In this document: piece after piece, positions 25,041 through 36,548 of the stretch
Layout of the letters: every line of letters begins with the position of its first letter
Numbering within the stretch: the stretch's first letter is position 1
Assembly: GCF_002218025.2 (NCBI RefSeq)
Contig: NZ_AP018680.1
Location: 2,108,001 to 2,172,000 of the forward strand
Length of the DNA: 64,000 bases
Direction: 5' to 3'
Origin: Vibrio casei
Lineage (GTDB): Bacteria > Pseudomonadota > Gammaproteobacteria > Enterobacterales > Vibrionaceae
Notes under the pieces: model-generated
What the model saw: the letters and a program-made list of their open reading frames with translations, nothing else
The model's database searches: none
What the model was told of the DNA's origin: nothing
Program-made: the position numbers and the translations under genes

Positions 25041-25068
25041 AAAATACCACTCATAGGAGTGGTATTTT
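25041..25068 (-). terminator. Terminator after der
   Basis: A perfect 12-bp stem (AAAATACCACTC / GAGTGGTATTTT) with a 4-base loop lies 43 bp beyond the der stop. The stem itself supplies the T-run. Confidence 0.85.
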
Positions 25069-25111
25069 CAATGATAATTTCAAGGTCGATTAAAAACGCC
25101 TCATCAGATGA

Positions 25112-26617
25112 CTACTTTTTACGGCCACGTTTAATTAAGCTAACCATACGCTTGCGTTTTTGATCTTCAGAATAACCCGCTTTCTTAGTTGGTGCTTGAG
25201 ATTCAAATGGGTTTTCACTATTTTGGAACTGAATACGGATTGGCGTGCCCATAATTTCAAGTGAACGACGGAAGTAATTCATTAAATAACGCTTATAAGA
25301 ATCAGGAAGCTCTTTTACTTGGTTACCGTGTACTACGATAATCGGTGGGTTATACCCTCCTGCGTGAGCATATTTCATCTTCACACGACGGCCACGCACC
25401 AATGGTGGTTGGTGATCATCTTGTGCCATTTTCATAATACGAGTAAGGACCGATGTCCCTACACGTGTTGTCGCTGATTTATATGCTTCTTGTACCGATT
25501 CAAACAAATGGCCCACACCAGTGCCATGTAAAGCCGATATAAAGTGGATACGAGCGAAATCAACAAAACCTAAACGACGGTCCAGTTCTTTCTTCACCGC
25601 TTCTTTCACATCGGTATCTAAACCATCCCATTTATTGACAGCAATAACTATCGAGCGTCCAGCATTAAGAGCAAAACCTAGCAGGCTAAGATCTTGATCT
25701 GAGATATTTTCACGGGCATCAATAATAACTAAAACAACGTTAGCATCTTCAATCGCTTTCAACGTTTTGATGACCGAAAATTTTTCCACCACTTCATTAA
25801 TACGCTTACGGCGACGTACACCAGCAGTGTCAATCAAGACATATTCACGCTCATCACGTTTCATTGGAATGTAGATAGAATCACGAGTAGTACCAGGCAT
25901 ATCGTAAACAACAACACGCTCTTCACCCAAAATACGGTTAGTTAGCGTGGATTTACCAACATTCGGACGCCCAATGATTGCCAATTTAATTGGCTGATCT
26001 TGTAGACGTTTATACTCAGCTTCCGCTTCTTCTTCCGTGTATTCTAGTTGTTCTTCTTCTTCGTCAATATGACCGGTTAAATCTTCTATTTCTGCTTTTA
26101 ACTTAGCTTCTTCTTCAGCCAATTCATCAGAGAAAGGCTTCAAAGCTTTGTCAATCAAGCTCATTACACCACGACCATGTGCCGCTGCAATTTGATAAAT
26201 TTTATCCATGCCTAGCTGCCAAAATTCCGCACTGGCTGCATCAGCATCGATACCATCAACTTTATTCACGACAAGCATGGTTGGTTTTTCACGCATACGT
26301 AAATGACGAGCGATCCCTTCATCAGAAACTGTTAGCCCTGCACGCCCATCTACCATAAACAATACAACATCGGCTTCTTCTATCGCCGCTAATGATTGTT
26401 CTGCCATCTTGGTTTCTACGCCATCTTCGGTGCCATCAATACCACCAGTATCAATCACGATGAACTCATGTTCACCCGATTTTGCTTGACCATATTTACG
26501 ATCGCGAGTTAAGCCTGGAAAGTCAGCAACCAGCGCGTCACGTGTACGTGTAAGACGATTAAATAACGTTGATTTACCAACGTTTGGACGCCCAACTAGA
26601 GCCACTACAGGAATCAT
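25112..26617 (-). CDS. der: Ribosome-assembly GTPase Der (EngA)
   Basis: A 501-residue double GTPase needed for maturation of the 50S subunit. The first G domain has [16 protein letters not shown] and NKVDG; the second has [20 protein letters not shown] and NKWDG. Between them is a very acidic linker ([18 protein letters not shown]), and a KH-like domain follows ([12 protein letters not shown]). The basic tail [16 protein letters not shown] is typical of the gamma-proteobacterial form. It lies downstream of bamB on the same strand, with a 211-bp gap containing a hairpin. Confidence 0.98.
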   Translation of the reverse strand: MIPVVALVGRPNVGKSTLFNRLTRTRDALVADFPGLTRDRKYGQAKSGEHEFIVIDTGGIDGTEDGVETKMAEQSLAAIEEADVVLFMVDGRAGLTVSDEGIARHLRMREKPTMLVVNKVDGIDADAASAEFWQLGMDKIYQIAAAHGRGVMSLIDKALKPFSDELAEEEAKLKAEIEDLTGHIDEEEEQLEYTEEEAEAEYKRLQDQPIKLAIIGRPNVGKSTLTNRILGEERVVVYDMPGTTRDSIYIPMKRDEREYVLIDTAGVRRRKRINEVVEKFSVIKTLKAIEDANVVLVIIDARENISDQDLSLLGFALNAGRSIVIAVNKWDGLDTDVKEAVKKELDRRLGFVDFARIHFISALHGTGVGHLFESVQEAYKSATTRVGTSVLTRIMKMAQDDHQPPLVRGRRVKMKYAHAGGYNPPIIVVHGNQVKELPDSYKRYLMNYFRRSLEIMGTPIRIQFQNSENPFESQAPTKKAGYSEDQKRKRMVSLIKRGRKK

Positions 26618-26758
26618 ATTTACCTCAACAATCTTTTAAAATAACGACAGCAGTTATAGGTAAGTACCATGGTGATGACACCTTACCTATAACCACTTGC
26701 TCAAGAAATTGTTCTCAACCATACTTTTCTAATTAAAACTTATGGCTAAGAATAACAA

Positions 26759-26789
26759 CGGCTCCTATATCCGAGACGGAAAGGAGCCG
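26759..26789 (-). terminator. Hairpin between bamB and der
   Basis: CGGCTCCT (26759-26766) pairs with AGGAGCCG (26782-26789) around a 15-base loop, followed on the minus strand by TTGTTATTC. A weak or partial terminator after bamB is likely. Confidence 0.55.
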
Positions 26790-26828
26790 ATTACTCATAC
26801 TCTGATAAAATCAGGGCGGCAGATTATA

Positions 26829-27995
26829 TCATGATCCTGATGGGATCTGCATTTTCTTTATTTCACCATCACGAGTTATCACAATGAAACCATCAGCCGT
26901 TTCGATAGGTGAAACAGCAATACCTTCATCATCAATCAGTTGTTGTGCAATAAATTTACCACTAGTGCGATCCATCCAGTGTAAATAACCTTCACTATCA
27001 CCAACCACTAAGTAGTCACCAATCATAACTGGTGCGGTTAACTGACGATATTGTAGAGAGCTATTATCCCACAATTTTGTTCCACTGCGGACATCAACAG
27101 CAGAGATATGATCTTTATCCGTCACAACAAAAATTCGGCTTCCATCTGTCGCTAGATCGGTCGCAGAAGAATACGCACGTTTCCACATTGGAGAACCAGA
27201 ACGCAAGTCAATTGCAACAAGCTGTCCATTAATACCAACAGCATAAAGATTAGAACCGATAATTAATGGGCTAGCATCCACATCCACTAAGCGGTCAATT
27301 TCAGTTGAACCTTTTGGTGTGCCAATAGGCTGTTGCCACAATAACTGGCCCTTTTGAATCAATGCTGCAGCTAATCTGCCATTCGACATGCCCCAAAAAA
27401 CACCACCAGAAACCGAAACAGGAGAGCTATCCCCACGAAGTGTTAAATTAGGTACTTCGTTACGGATTTCCCAAGCACTATCGCCCGAGTCCTGCCTCAC
27501 CGCAACCAATGAGCCTTTATTGGTATGAAACATCACTAAATTTTCATCTGCTAGTGGTTTAGCCAATACTTCGCCATCCACTTTTTTCTGCCAAACGATG
27601 GAACCATCTTCTACCGATAATGCATATGCTTGGCCATTTTCAGAGCCAACAAAAACTTTGTCGTATGACGCCGTTAACCCGCCAGATAATCGAGCTGGAA
27701 CATCATCACCAAGATCGACTTCCCACAGTGTTTTGCCGTTTTCAGGATCTAAAGCTTTCACTTCGCCATCACGGCTAGCGACGAATACTTTGTCATAAGC
27801 ATAAACCGGTGACAATTTAGAAAAAAAATGTCCAACGCCATCACCAACGGATGCTGTCCATTCAGTACTCGGTGTAAACTCGCTTTTCACGATAGGTAAA
27901 GGCGACATTACAATAGTATCTTCTTCGCTTGAGCATCCTAAGAGCCCAAGAGCAATAACCGTTAATGCTAAACTACGACTGAACATTTTTCTCAT
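26829..27995 (-). CDS. bamB: Outer-membrane assembly lipoprotein BamB
   Basis: A 388-residue lipoprotein with signal MRKMFSRSLALTVIALGLLGC and lipidated Cys in LLGCSS. The mature part is a beta-propeller of PQQ-like repeats, seen as recurring VFVGSENGQAYALSVEDGSIVW-type units (VFVASRDGEVKALDPENG, LVAIDLRSGSPMW, ISAVDVRSGTKLW). BamB supports BamA in folding outer-membrane proteins. I took the ATG at 27995, with AAGG upstream; an earlier ATG at 28004 is possible. It lies 12 bp after yfgM, in the common order hisS-yfgM-bamB-der. Confidence 0.96.
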   Translation of the reverse strand: MRKMFSRSLALTVIALGLLGCSSEEDTIVMSPLPIVKSEFTPSTEWTASVGDGVGHFFSKLSPVYAYDKVFVASRDGEVKALDPENGKTLWEVDLGDDVPARLSGGLTASYDKVFVGSENGQAYALSVEDGSIVWQKKVDGEVLAKPLADENLVMFHTNKGSLVAVRQDSGDSAWEIRNEVPNLTLRGDSSPVSVSGGVFWGMSNGRLAAALIQKGQLLWQQPIGTPKGSTEIDRLVDVDASPLIIGSNLYAVGINGQLVAIDLRSGSPMWKRAYSSATDLATDGSRIFVVTDKDHISAVDVRSGTKLWDNSSLQYRQLTAPVMIGDYLVVGDSEGYLHWMDRTSGKFIAQQLIDDEGIAVSPIETADGFIVITRDGEIKKMQIPSGS

Positions 27996-28007
27996 GCAAG
28001 ACATCCC

Positions 28008-28625
28008 TTACTTTGCAAGATCATCAATTTTAATTTGTAACGCTTGATCGGTAGAGCCATCTTGTTGCGCTTGTGTATAAGCTTTTACTGCAGACTCTTT
28101 ATCACCTTTCAGCAAATAAACATCCCCCATTAGCTCTTGATTACGAGCACTCCAAGATTTAGATTTCATCGACGTAATCTTAGTAATTGCTTCATCGTAT
28201 TGCCCTTGAGCAGATAACACTCGAGCAATACGGTAAGCGATCAATGGTGTTAATGCTTCATCATCCGTATGTGCTTGAGCCCATTTCAACTGAGCTAAGG
28301 CATCATCCAGTTTATTCGCTTCCACTTGCACTTTGGCTAACTGTAAAGAAGTTAAAACTGCATAAGACGTTTTATCATTTGCATCAATAAACGTTTGAGC
28401 TGAGGTTTCCGCAGCAATACCTTGCGATTGAATATCTTCAATCACAGCAGAATAACCATGAGACGCAGCTTCTTGCTCATTTGTTATCTTATCTTGGTAG
28501 TAACGCCAACCGATAAGGCCACCGATACCAACCACAACACCGATAACAACCGCTTTACCGTTTGCTCGCCACCAATCTTTAATTGCTTCTACTTGTTGTT
28601 CTTCATCAGCGTCGAAGATGCTCAC
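28008..28625 (-). CDS. yfgM: YfgM, membrane-anchored TPR ancillary protein of the SecYEG translocon
   Basis: A 205-residue protein with a cytoplasmic N-terminus (DADEEQQVEAIKDWWRANGK), one membrane span (AVVIGVVVGIGGLIGWRYY) and a periplasmic tetratricopeptide-like part (AKVQVEANKLDDALAQLKWAQ, EAITKITSMKS, LLKGDKESAVKAY). In E. coli YfgM works with PpiD at the translocon and affects the Rcs response. It sits between hisS and bamB in the conserved order. Length and topology match the family. Confidence 0.93.
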   Translation of the reverse strand: MSIFDADEEQQVEAIKDWWRANGKAVVIGVVVGIGGLIGWRYYQDKITNEQEAASHGYSAVIEDIQSQGIAAETSAQTFIDANDKTSYAVLTSLQLAKVQVEANKLDDALAQLKWAQAHTDDEALTPLIAYRIARVLSAQGQYDEAITKITSMKSKSWSARNQELMGDVYLLKGDKESAVKAYTQAQQDGSTDQALQIKIDDLAK

Positions 28626-28680
28626 GTCCTATCCTCTTTAAAAATTCGATAAATAATAGTATTGATACTCATTGTATTCA

Positions 28681-29949
28681 TTAAATCGCATTTGCTAAAT
28701 AATTCGCAAGATCAGATTGCGCGAGAGTTTGTTGCTCACCACCAGTAAGATCTTTCACGACAACAGTGTTGTCTAAAACTTCATTTTCGCCTAAAACTAA
28801 TGCCATTGATGCACCGACTTTATCTGCGCGTTTAAATTGTTTTTTAAAGTTTCCGCCACCAAAATGTGTCATAAGACGCAGACCCGGCACACTTTCTCTA
28901 AGTTGTTCAGCCAACTTCATGCCATTGATTAACGTCCCTTCACCTGCAGTCACTAAATAAACATCTACTGCTTTACGGACATCATTCAATTCAAGCGTTT
29001 CAAGCATTAATACCAAGCGCTCTAAGCCCATAGCAAAACCAACCGCAGGGGCTGGTTTTCCACCTAACTGCTCGACCAAACCATCGTAACGACCACCAGC
29101 ACATACTGTACCTTGCGCACCTAAACTATCAGTGATCCACTCAAAAACCGTTTTATTGTAATAATCTAAACCACGAACTAAACGTTGATTGATTTGATAC
29201 TCAATTCCTGCTGCGTCTAATAAAGCACAGAGACCTTCAAAATGTTCTTTCGAATCATCATCAAGGTAATCTGCCAACTGTGGCGCATCCACTAAGATGG
29301 CTTGTATATCACGGTTTTTCGTATCAAGCACACGTAATGGATTGGTATACATGCGGCGTTTACAGTCTTCATCTAATACATCAATATGCTGTTCTAAAAA
29401 TTCAATCAGTACTGCACGATAGTTTGCTCGTGATTCGACAGAACCAATTGAATTTAGTTCTAAACGAACGTGTTTATTAATACCTAATTCACGCCATAAA
29501 CGTGCCGTCATCATAATAAGCTCGGCGTCAACATCGGGTCCTTGCAGCCCAAATGTCTCAACACCCACCTGATGAAATTGACGATAACGACCTTTTTGAG
29601 GGCGCTCGTGACGAAACATTGGACCCATATACCAAAGACGTTGCTCTTGATTATAAATTAAACCATTTTCAATACCAGCACGGACACAACCCGCCGTACC
29701 TTCTGGCCGTAAGGTCAAACTGTCACCATTACGGTCTTCAAATGTATACATTTCTTTTTCAACGACATCAGTAACTTCACCGATCGCACGCTTAAATAAA
29801 TTAGTCACTTCAACAATAGGCATACGAATTTCGCTGTAACCATAAGAGCTGACTACATTTTTAACTGCCTCTTCCACTTTATGCCAAAGTGGGGATTGTG
29901 TAGGAAGGCAATCGTTCATGCCTCGAATTGCTTGAATTGTTTTACTCAC
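28681..29949 (-). CDS. hisS: Histidyl-tRNA synthetase
   Basis: A 422-residue class II aminoacyl-tRNA synthetase. Motif 2 is [17 protein letters not shown], the histidine-specific motif is [13 protein letters not shown], and motif 3 is [14 protein letters not shown]. The C-terminal anticodon-binding domain starts near residue 330 ([12 protein letters not shown]). It charges tRNA-His with histidine in the cytoplasm. It lies 37 bp after ispG and upstream of yfgM on the same strand, the conserved gamma-proteobacterial order. Confidence 0.98.
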   Translation of the reverse strand: MSKTIQAIRGMNDCLPTQSPLWHKVEEAVKNVVSSYGYSEIRMPIVEVTNLFKRAIGEVTDVVEKEMYTFEDRNGDSLTLRPEGTAGCVRAGIENGLIYNQEQRLWYMGPMFRHERPQKGRYRQFHQVGVETFGLQGPDVDAELIMMTARLWRELGINKHVRLELNSIGSVESRANYRAVLIEFLEQHIDVLDEDCKRRMYTNPLRVLDTKNRDIQAILVDAPQLADYLDDDSKEHFEGLCALLDAAGIEYQINQRLVRGLDYYNKTVFEWITDSLGAQGTVCAGGRYDGLVEQLGGKPAPAVGFAMGLERLVLMLETLELNDVRKAVDVYLVTAGEGTLINGMKLAEQLRESVPGLRLMTHFGGGNFKKQFKRADKVGASMALVLGENEVLDNTVVVKDLTGGEQQTLAQSDLANYLANAI

Positions 29950-29986
29950 AGTCTGTACCGTTCACTTTAATTGTCGTGGAGTGTCA

Positions 29987-31108
29987 TTATTTATCAATGT
30001 GGTTAATCTCAATACGATTATTTGTATCTAACATGGCAGCTTTAGCGCGAATTTTTGACTCCAATTGATCAATAACATTGTCGTTATCGAAACGTTCCTT
30101 TTGGCGTTTACCATCTTCATAAAAAGCACTTTTCTTATTCCCGCCAGCAATACCCATATGTGAAACTTCAGCTTCACCTGGGCCATTAACAACACAGCCT
30201 ATAATCGACACATCCATTGGGGTAATAATATCTTCTAATCGATCTTCTAATGCATTAACAGTAGCAATAACATCAAACTCTTGACGAGAACAAGTTGGGC
30301 ACGCAATAAAGTTAATTCCTCTAGAACGAATACGAAGTGATTTTAAAATATCGAAACCAACTTTAATTTCTTCTACAGGATCGGCAGCCAACGAAATGCG
30401 TAATGTATCACCAATGCCTTCGGCTAATAGCATCCCTAATCCAACCGCAGATTTCACCGATCCAGCACGAGCACCGCCCGCTTCAGTAATGCCTAGGTGT
30501 AAAGGTTGATCGATCTGCTTTGCCAACAAGCGATACGATTCTACCGCTAAAAAAACATCAGAAGCTTTTACGCTGACTTTGAATTGATCAAAATTAAGAC
30601 GATCAAGAATATCCACATGGCGCATCGCAGATTCAACTAAGGCTTGCGCCGTTGGCTCACCATATTTGAGCTGGATTTCTTTTTCTAATGAACCGCCATT
30701 AACCCCAATTCGAATTGGAATGTTTTTATCACGGGCACAATCAACAACAGCACGAATACGCTCTTCATTCCCGATGTTACCTGGGTTAATACGTAAGCAA
30801 TCAACACCATATTCAGCCACTTTTAAAGCAATTCGGTAATCGAAATGAATATCCGCGACTAAAGGAACGTTCACTTGTTGTTTAATTAGTTTAAAAGCTT
30901 CTGCTGCATCCATCGTAGGAACAGAAACTCGTACAATGTCTGCGCCCACCTTTTCTAAAGATCGAATCTGTGCCACGGTCGCTTCCACATCTGTGGTGCG
31001 AGTGTTCGTCATCGATTGAACAGCGATTGGGGCACCGTTGCCAATAGGCACGTTACCAACATAAATTCGTGTCGACGGGCGACGTTTAATAGGAGATTCG
31101 TGATGCAT
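29987..31108 (-). CDS. ispG: 4-hydroxy-3-methylbut-2-enyl diphosphate synthase (flavodoxin/ferredoxin)
   Basis: A 373-residue [4Fe-4S] enzyme of the MEP isoprenoid pathway, making HMBPP from the cyclic diphosphate MEcPP. It has the start [15 protein letters not shown], the barrel segments [10 protein letters not shown] and [11 protein letters not shown], and the cluster-binding cysteines in [13 protein letters not shown] and [12 protein letters not shown], with the conserved Glu in the latter. It lies 17 bp after rodZ and upstream of hisS. Cluster supply would come from the isc operon further along the window. Confidence 0.98.
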   Translation of the reverse strand: MHHESPIKRRPSTRIYVGNVPIGNGAPIAVQSMTNTRTTDVEATVAQIRSLEKVGADIVRVSVPTMDAAEAFKLIKQQVNVPLVADIHFDYRIALKVAEYGVDCLRINPGNIGNEERIRAVVDCARDKNIPIRIGVNGGSLEKEIQLKYGEPTAQALVESAMRHVDILDRLNFDQFKVSVKASDVFLAVESYRLLAKQIDQPLHLGITEAGGARAGSVKSAVGLGMLLAEGIGDTLRISLAADPVEEIKVGFDILKSLRIRSRGINFIACPTCSRQEFDVIATVNALEDRLEDIITPMDVSIIGCVVNGPGEAEVSHMGIAGGNKKSAFYEDGKRQKERFDNDNVIDQLESKIRAKAAMLDTNNRIEINHIDK

Positions 31109-31125
31109 AATTTATCTACGCTTAT

Positions 31126-32103
31126 CTATGGTAATGTCAATCGAGCAACTTTACCTGCCGTAAATCGAGAAAGATCAACAGGTTCATTGGCTAAAGTAAT
31201 AGAAACCCCTTCTGGTGCTCCTAGAATAATAGAATAAGGCGTTTTACCTTCAAGAGTTAAGGACTGGCCAGCTTTTTTAAGACCAGTAGACAAAACATTA
31301 CCGCTGCTGTCTTTTACTTGAATCCAACAATCATCTTTAAACGACATGGATAGGACATTATTCGCCGTTTCAGATGAAGAAAGTGCTTTGATTTCTTCAT
31401 TTTCAGAAAGCTTCTCATCTGAATCTTTACTTAAGCTTGATGATTTATTGGCTTGAGTCATTGTCGACTCGGTAGATGACTGTACTGAAAAATCATTCAT
31501 CGATTCATCATCCGTGTCAACATTCACTGTCTCATTTGATGGATCGTCACTTAATTCCGAGTTACTCGATATGTTTTTATCAGAATCAATACGATTAAAG
31601 TCATCACTTTGATCTTCTGTATTCATTTCATCGGAAGTCGGTGGCGAATAAGAAGAAGGCGCCAGCGTATCTTGCTGGTGATTTTGCCACCACCAGATCG
31701 AAGATATCCCTAAGATCACAACCAAGATCCCCCACGTTAATCGCATAATATGATTATCGTGCTGTTGCTTTTTAGTCTTTTGAGAAAAACTGTGCATGGG
31801 CTGCTCTTTGTGCTGCCCTCGTCCTGATTGCTCTAACGCAGATAAAATTTGCTTTTCACTGATACCGACAGCTTTAGCGTAAGATCGAAAATAGCCACGA
31901 ATAAAAGTGGCTACTTGATAAGAGTCAAAATGATTACTTTCTATACTTTCAATGACAGAAACTTTCAAACGTAAACGTTCAGAGATATCTTTTTGGCTTA
32001 AGCCTAATTCTTCCCTGCGCTTACGGAGCATTTCCCCCGGAAGTAATTCATTTTTTGATGTTGGCGTTTCTAGCTCTGTTTCCGTATGATTTTCAGTACT
32101 CAT
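31126..32103 (-). CDS. rodZ: Cell-shape protein RodZ
   Basis: A 325-residue bitopic protein that links MreB to the membrane elongation machinery. The N-terminal helix-turn-helix of XRE type runs LPGEMLRKRREELGLSQKD then FIRGYFRSYAKAVG. A single membrane span lies near residue 120-138 (LTWGILVVILGISSIWWW). A Ser/Asp/Glu-rich linker and a beta-rich C-terminal domain (MSFKDDCWIQVKDSSGNVLSTG) follow. I chose the ATG at 32103, which overlaps the pilW stop by 11 bases (ATGAGTACTGA), over a longer frame reaching into pilW. Confidence 0.95.
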   Translation of the reverse strand: MSTENHTETELETPTSKNELLPGEMLRKRREELGLSQKDISERLRLKVSVIESIESNHFDSYQVATFIRGYFRSYAKAVGISEKQILSALEQSGRGQHKEQPMHSFSQKTKKQQHDNHIMRLTWGILVVILGISSIWWWQNHQQDTLAPSSYSPPTSDEMNTEDQSDDFNRIDSDKNISSNSELSDDPSNETVNVDTDDESMNDFSVQSSTESTMTQANKSSSLSKDSDEKLSENEEIKALSSSETANNVLSMSFKDDCWIQVKDSSGNVLSTGLKKAGQSLTLEGKTPYSIILGAPEGVSITLANEPVDLSRFTAGKVARLTLP

Positions 32104-32860
32104 TCTGCCTGTACTTCTGATATTGAATAGAGTCTGGATATTTCGTCTTAAGTATGTCGCCATACTTAGACACTAGCTCAGAATTATTATCTTTATGTTC
32201 TAGTTTTATTAACAAACCTAAGCTAACTGGACGGTATCCATATCTCTTATTAAACTTAAATAAACGAACCCTTGCATCGGAAAACTTGTCCTTTTCGATT
32301 TCCAACTCAGCCAATTGTAGCAATGACCGAGCCCTGCCTGGATCATGATCTAGAGCTCTTGAAAAGTACGCTGCGGCCTTTTCTTCGTTACCACTTTTTA
32401 ATGAACACAAACCAGCATTTTCATAACTTGCAGCGACTAAATAGTAGTAAGGTTGCTCTATAGCACGGTTAAAAAATTCATCCGCTTTTTCGTATTCACC
32501 TTGCCGACATAAGAAAGCACCGTAGTTATTCAATACATCTCCATTTTTTGGAGAACTATCCAATGCGTCTTCATATGCTTGTTCGGCTAATTCATTTTCA
32601 CCTACTTTTTGATAATAATAAGCAACAGAATTTAATGCTCGATAATAAGATGGCGCATATTTCACCGCCATTTCAAGATTTTCTCGAGCTTTAATCATGT
32701 TCCCTTCTTCTAAATATCCCAAACCTAATGAGATTCTAGCTTCAGAGGCTTTTATATTATCAAACTTAGCAGTATTTGGCTTGTCAGTCACTGTAACACA
32801 ACCAACTAAGAAACTAACTACTAAAGTAAAAACTATCCTTTTAACGATTAACATGGGCAT
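32093..32860 (-). CDS. pilW: Type IV pilus biogenesis lipoprotein PilW/PilF
   Basis: A 255-residue outer-membrane lipoprotein. The signal ends with the lipobox FLVGC. Six or so tetratricopeptide repeats follow (ARISLGLGYLEEGNMIKARENLEMA, ALNSVAYYYQKVGENELAEQAYEDAL, VLNNYGAFLCRQGEYEKADEFF given by their key parts). The protein is the pilotin for PilQ secretin assembly in type IV pili. It lies between rlmN and rodZ, the usual order, and its stop overlaps the rodZ start. An ATG at residue 3 is an alternative start. Confidence 0.92.
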   Translation of the reverse strand: MPMLIVKRIVFTLVVSFLVGCVTVTDKPNTAKFDNIKASEARISLGLGYLEEGNMIKARENLEMAVKYAPSYYRALNSVAYYYQKVGENELAEQAYEDALDSSPKNGDVLNNYGAFLCRQGEYEKADEFFNRAIEQPYYYLVAASYENAGLCSLKSGNEEKAAAYFSRALDHDPGRARSLLQLAELEIEKDKFSDARVRLFKFNKRYGYRPVSLGLLIKLEHKDNNSELVSKYGDILKTKYPDSIQYQKYRQNEY

Positions 32861-32899
32861 CTACCTAAATGTGCAAGAGGCCCAAAGTTATCTAATTAG

Positions 32900-34018
32900 T
32901 TAGATAGCCTTCACTGGGATTGGTTCCCCTTGTTGTTTTTGCTTGGTGCGTTTTGTTCTATCGATCACATCGCCGACTAATTGACCGCAAGCCGCATCAA
33001 TATCATCACCACGTGTTTTTCTAACGGTCACGGTATAATCGTATTCCATCAATGTTTTTTGAAAACGATCAATACGAGAATTACTTGGTTTCTTATATGG
33101 TGACCCAGGATAAGGGTTAAATGGAATTAAATTAATTTTTGAAGGCGTATCTTTTAACAACTCTGCGAGCTGTCTTGCATGTTGCATATCATCATTAACA
33201 TGATCGAGTAAAACATATTCAATGGTAACTCGGCCACGGTTGGCATTTGAAGAGGCAATGTAACGCTGAACGGACTCTAAAAATGCTTCAATATTCCAGC
33301 GATCGTTAATTGGCATGATTTGGCTGCGTAATTCATCGGTTGGAGCATGCAATGAAATTGCCAACGCAACATCGATATTTCCCGTCATTTGATCAAGACC
33401 TGAAACCACACCAGAAGTTGAAACGGTGACACGGCGTTTTGATAAACCAAAGCCTAAGTCATCCAACATTATCTCTAATGATGGGATTAAATTTTTCATG
33501 TTCAGCAAAGGCTCGCCCATCCCCATCATCACAATATTGGTAATGGGACGACGACCCGTTTCTTTTTGTAAGCCAATCTCACGTGCCGCGCGCCAAACTT
33601 GCCCAATAATTTCAGACACTTTAAGATTACGGTTAAAGCCTTGTTGACCTGTAGAACAGAACTTACATTCTAGTGCACAACCCACTTGTGAAGACACACA
33701 CAAAGTTGCACGATCATCTTCTGGAATATAAACCGTTTCTACATCTTGATCACCTACACGCATAGCCCATTTAATGGTGCCATCATTAGAATGCAGCGCT
33801 TCTGAAACATAAGGGGCGCGGATTTCACAACGCTCTTCTAATTTAGAACGCAAAACCTTATTAATATTGTTCATTTTAGAGAAATCATCACAACCAAAAT
33901 GATAGATCCATTTCATGATTTGATCGGCTCTGAAAGCTTTTTCATTTAGTTCTTCAGAAAAATACTGGCGTAGACCTTTGCGATCAAAGTCCAGCAAATT
34001 TACTTTTGTCATGGTCAT
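32900..34018 (-). CDS. rlmN: 23S rRNA A2503 / tRNA A37 methyltransferase RlmN
   Basis: A 372-residue radical SAM enzyme that makes 2-methyladenosine in 23S rRNA and some tRNAs. The cluster motif is [14 protein letters not shown] (CxxxCxxC), and the methyl-carrying Cys near the end is in [10 protein letters not shown]. The N-terminal domain [14 protein letters not shown] and [11 protein letters not shown] are typical. I chose ATG 34018 rather than the 19-residue-longer frame, because family members begin just before KVNLLDF; ATG 34012 is also possible. The gene starts the minus-strand run rlmN-pilW-rodZ-ispG-hisS. Confidence 0.97.
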   Translation of the reverse strand: MTMTKVNLLDFDRKGLRQYFSEELNEKAFRADQIMKWIYHFGCDDFSKMNNINKVLRSKLEERCEIRAPYVSEALHSNDGTIKWAMRVGDQDVETVYIPEDDRATLCVSSQVGCALECKFCSTGQQGFNRNLKVSEIIGQVWRAAREIGLQKETGRRPITNIVMMGMGEPLLNMKNLIPSLEIMLDDLGFGLSKRRVTVSTSGVVSGLDQMTGNIDVALAISLHAPTDELRSQIMPINDRWNIEAFLESVQRYIASSNANRGRVTIEYVLLDHVNDDMQHARQLAELLKDTPSKINLIPFNPYPGSPYKKPSNSRIDRFQKTLMEYDYTVTVRKTRGDDIDAACGQLVGDVIDRTKRTKQKQQGEPIPVKAI

Positions 34019-34124
34019 GCTTTTCTCACTAATAGAACAATAAATAAGGGCGCGAATTGTACAGCCTTTATACATTCACAACAAGGTTTGTCGACATATC
34101 TAGGGGAAATAGTAGTAATAAAAA

Positions 34125-34144
34125 AAGAGGCCAAGTAGCCTCTT
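34125..34144 (-). terminator. Terminator after ndk
   Basis: A 7-bp stem AAGAGGC / GCCTCTT with a 6-base loop and a T-run on the minus strand, 36 bp beyond the ndk stop. Confidence 0.75.
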
Positions 34145-34179
34145 AATTATAGTGGTTTATTGCAAATTCATCGTAACAT

Positions 34180-34608
34180 TTATGATCGTGGGCAAATTTC
34201 TGATTCAGGGAAAAAGAATTCAATCTCTCGTGCTGCTGATTCTGGGCTGTCTGAACCGTGCACTGAGTTTAAACGCATACTCACTGCGTAATCTGCGCGT
34301 AATGTGCCACATGCTGCTTCTTCTGGGTTGGTTTTTCCCATTAATTCACGATAACGTGTAATCGCATTTTCACCTTCAAGAACTTGAACCATAATCGGCC
34401 CGGATGTCATGAACTCTTTCAGTGGCTCAAAAAATGGTTTCCCTTCATGTTCAGCATAAAATCCACTTGCTTGTTCTTCTGTCAAGTGAACCATTTTTGC
34501 CGCGATGATAGTCAATCCGGCTTTTTCCATACGCTGATAAATAGCACCAATTAGGTTTCTCTCAACGGCATCGGGCTTAATAATTGAAAATGTTCTTTCT
34601 AAAGCCAT
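34180..34608 (-). CDS. ndk: Nucleoside diphosphate kinase
   Basis: A 142-residue enzyme that balances nucleoside triphosphate pools by phosphate transfer through an active-site His. The start [20 protein letters not shown] and the active-site stretch [17 protein letters not shown] with the phosphorylated His are clear. Length fits the family. It lies between pepB and rlmN on the minus strand, with its own terminator downstream. Confidence 0.98.
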   Translation of the reverse strand: MALERTFSIIKPDAVERNLIGAIYQRMEKAGLTIIAAKMVHLTEEQASGFYAEHEGKPFFEPLKEFMTSGPIMVQVLEGENAITRYRELMGKTNPEEAACGTLRADYAVSMRLNSVHGSDSPESAAREIEFFFPESEICPRS

Positions 34609-34712
34609 TAGTTATCCTTAATTATTTCATTGAAAGGGAAAGTCACTATCCCTTAACGTAATGTTATATGAATGCTTTCTACTCACATTCTCTGATATTT
34701 CGTAACTGGAAT

Positions 34713-36008
34713 CTATTTAGATTGGTCGACTAAAATACGGGCTAAAGTTCTTACTCCCATACCTGTCGCGCCAGCAGACCATTTATCACTTGATGTTTTG
34801 CGGTAGGTACCCGCACAGTCAAAGTGTAACCAGCCCTTTTTGTAATCATCGACGAAATAAGACAAAAACGCCGCAGCGGTACTCGCACCTGGTGCATATC
34901 CAGCACTTGATATGTTAGACATATCTGCAAAATTTGATGGTAGCATTGTTCGATGAAAGTCAGCTAATGGTAGCTGCCACAAACCTTCAGATTCTGATTC
35001 TGCACTTTTCAGTGCTTTTTGAGCCAACTTATTATCGAACGTTAGTAAGGCATGATAATCATTACCTAACGCATTTTTCGCAGCCCCCGTTAAGGTGGCA
35101 CAATCAATAATCAACTGGGGTTTTTGCTCACAGGCAAACAGTAGCCCATCGGCAAGAACTAAACGACCTTCTGCATCCGTGTTCATCACTTCAACGGTTT
35201 TACCGTTCTTATAAGTAATGATGTCACCTAATTTAAGTGCTCGGCCTGAAATCATATTTTCTGCACAGCAAAGAATAAGTTTTACTCGCTTATTTAATCC
35301 ACGAGCAATGGCAAGTGCTAGTCCACCAGTAATCGTACCTGAACCGCCCATATCCGCTTTCATTGAATCCATGAAACCTGATGCTTTAATACTGTAACCA
35401 CCTGAATCAAAAGTGATACCTTTACCAACCAAACAAGCATATACAGGCGCATTGTCATCACCTGTTGGATTAAAATCTAATTGCAGCATGGCTGAAGTAC
35501 GCTCAGAGCCACGACCGACGGCATAAATACCATCCCAACCTTCTGTCAATAAATCCTTATCCTTCACAATGCGGTAGTTTACCGAGCCTTCAGGCGCTAG
35601 TGATTTAATGAATTCACCGGCCATTGTTGCTAATTGACGTGGCGCAACTTCTTCTGCACTTTTATTGATGATATCGCGAACCCAATCCGTCACGGTAACA
35701 CGTGCTTCCAATTCAACTTGTTGATTTTTTTCAAGCTCAGGCCACGTAACAAGATTGCCTTTTTTCGATGAACGAAACCCTTGGATAAAAGCCCAAATCG
35801 ATTCAATATCCCACTGCTCGCCAACTAAGACGACTTTCTTGATGCCTTGAGAATCAAGCTTGCGACCTGCGCGCTGAACATTATCAATTGCCGATACTGA
35901 AGATGCATGAACAATTGCACCTTCTGACCCAAATGAAAGGATAGCGTTTTCTCCCCATTGAGCATCCGCTGGTTGACGAGAAATAGCGACTGACATCTGT
36001 GTTGACAT
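34713..36008 (-). CDS. pepB: Peptidase B (leucyl aminopeptidase family M17)
   Basis: A 431-residue metallo-aminopeptidase. Family motifs are [24 protein letters not shown] and the signature [14 protein letters not shown], which supply the two-zinc ligands. Together with other peptidases it breaks down peptides in the cytoplasm. I chose ATG 36008, preceded by AAGGAG, over a frame eleven codons longer. It follows the isc operon, which is the usual place of pepB in enterobacteria and vibrios. Confidence 0.95.
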   Translation of the reverse strand: MSTQMSVAISRQPADAQWGENAILSFGSEGAIVHASSVSAIDNVQRAGRKLDSQGIKKVVLVGEQWDIESIWAFIQGFRSSKKGNLVTWPELEKNQQVELEARVTVTDWVRDIINKSAEEVAPRQLATMAGEFIKSLAPEGSVNYRIVKDKDLLTEGWDGIYAVGRGSERTSAMLQLDFNPTGDDNAPVYACLVGKGITFDSGGYSIKASGFMDSMKADMGGSGTITGGLALAIARGLNKRVKLILCCAENMISGRALKLGDIITYKNGKTVEVMNTDAEGRLVLADGLLFACEQKPQLIIDCATLTGAAKNALGNDYHALLTFDNKLAQKALKSAESESEGLWQLPLADFHRTMLPSNFADMSNISSAGYAPGASTAAAFLSYFVDDYKKGWLHFDCAGTYRKTSSDKWSAGATGMGVRTLARILVDQSK

Positions 36009-36283
36009 TATTACTCCTTGCCTTCGTTTAAAAATGATCAATCACTTTCAAACACTATAGGCTTGTCATGATATTAAAATAAAAAGGCAGAATCCGAAAA
36101 AGCCTTAAAAACACTTCCACCATACATTGAAACGACAGTAAGAATATGAATATTGAAAAGTTACGCTATATCATAATATATACGATAACAAGTATCACTC
36201 TATGACCCTGATTGTTGTGGGCTCTATACCAAAACTCACTATCAAACTAGCGAGATGAAACTACCGCTAGTATCCAAACAACA

Positions 36284-36307
36284 AAAAAGCCTCAAAAGAG
36301 GCTTTTT
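36284..36307 (-). terminator. Terminator of the isc operon
   Basis: A perfect 10-bp stem AAAAAGCCTC / GAGGCTTTTT with an AAAA loop, 21 bp beyond iscX. It separates the isc genes from pepB. The rest of the 320-bp pepB-iscX gap shows nothing distinct. Confidence 0.85.
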
Positions 36308-36328
36308 CGGTCATTCAATAACCCTTGA

Positions 36329-36526
36329 TTACACTTCATCCAACCAGCACAATAATATCGCTTCTAGGATCTTTTCATTAGAACGATTAGGTTCATCTTC
36401 AAAATCCTCTAACTCGGTAATCCACTGATGCATATCGGTAAAGCGCACTGTTTGAGGATCAAGATCTGGGAATTTTTCAGCCAATTCAATAGCAATATCT
36501 TGTGAATCCGTCCATTTCAAGCCCAT
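36329..36526 (-). CDS. iscX: IscX, small acidic Fe-S assembly protein
   Basis: A 65-residue acidic protein ([48 protein letters not shown]). IscX binds IscS and iron and tunes cluster assembly speed. It is the last gene of the isc operon, 22 bp after fdx, in its standard place. Confidence 0.95.
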   Translation of the reverse strand: MGLKWTDSQDIAIELAEKFPDLDPQTVRFTDMHQWITELEDFEDEPNRSNEKILEAILLCWLDEV

Positions 36527-36548
36527 AGCTTAATTCCTTATTCTAAGA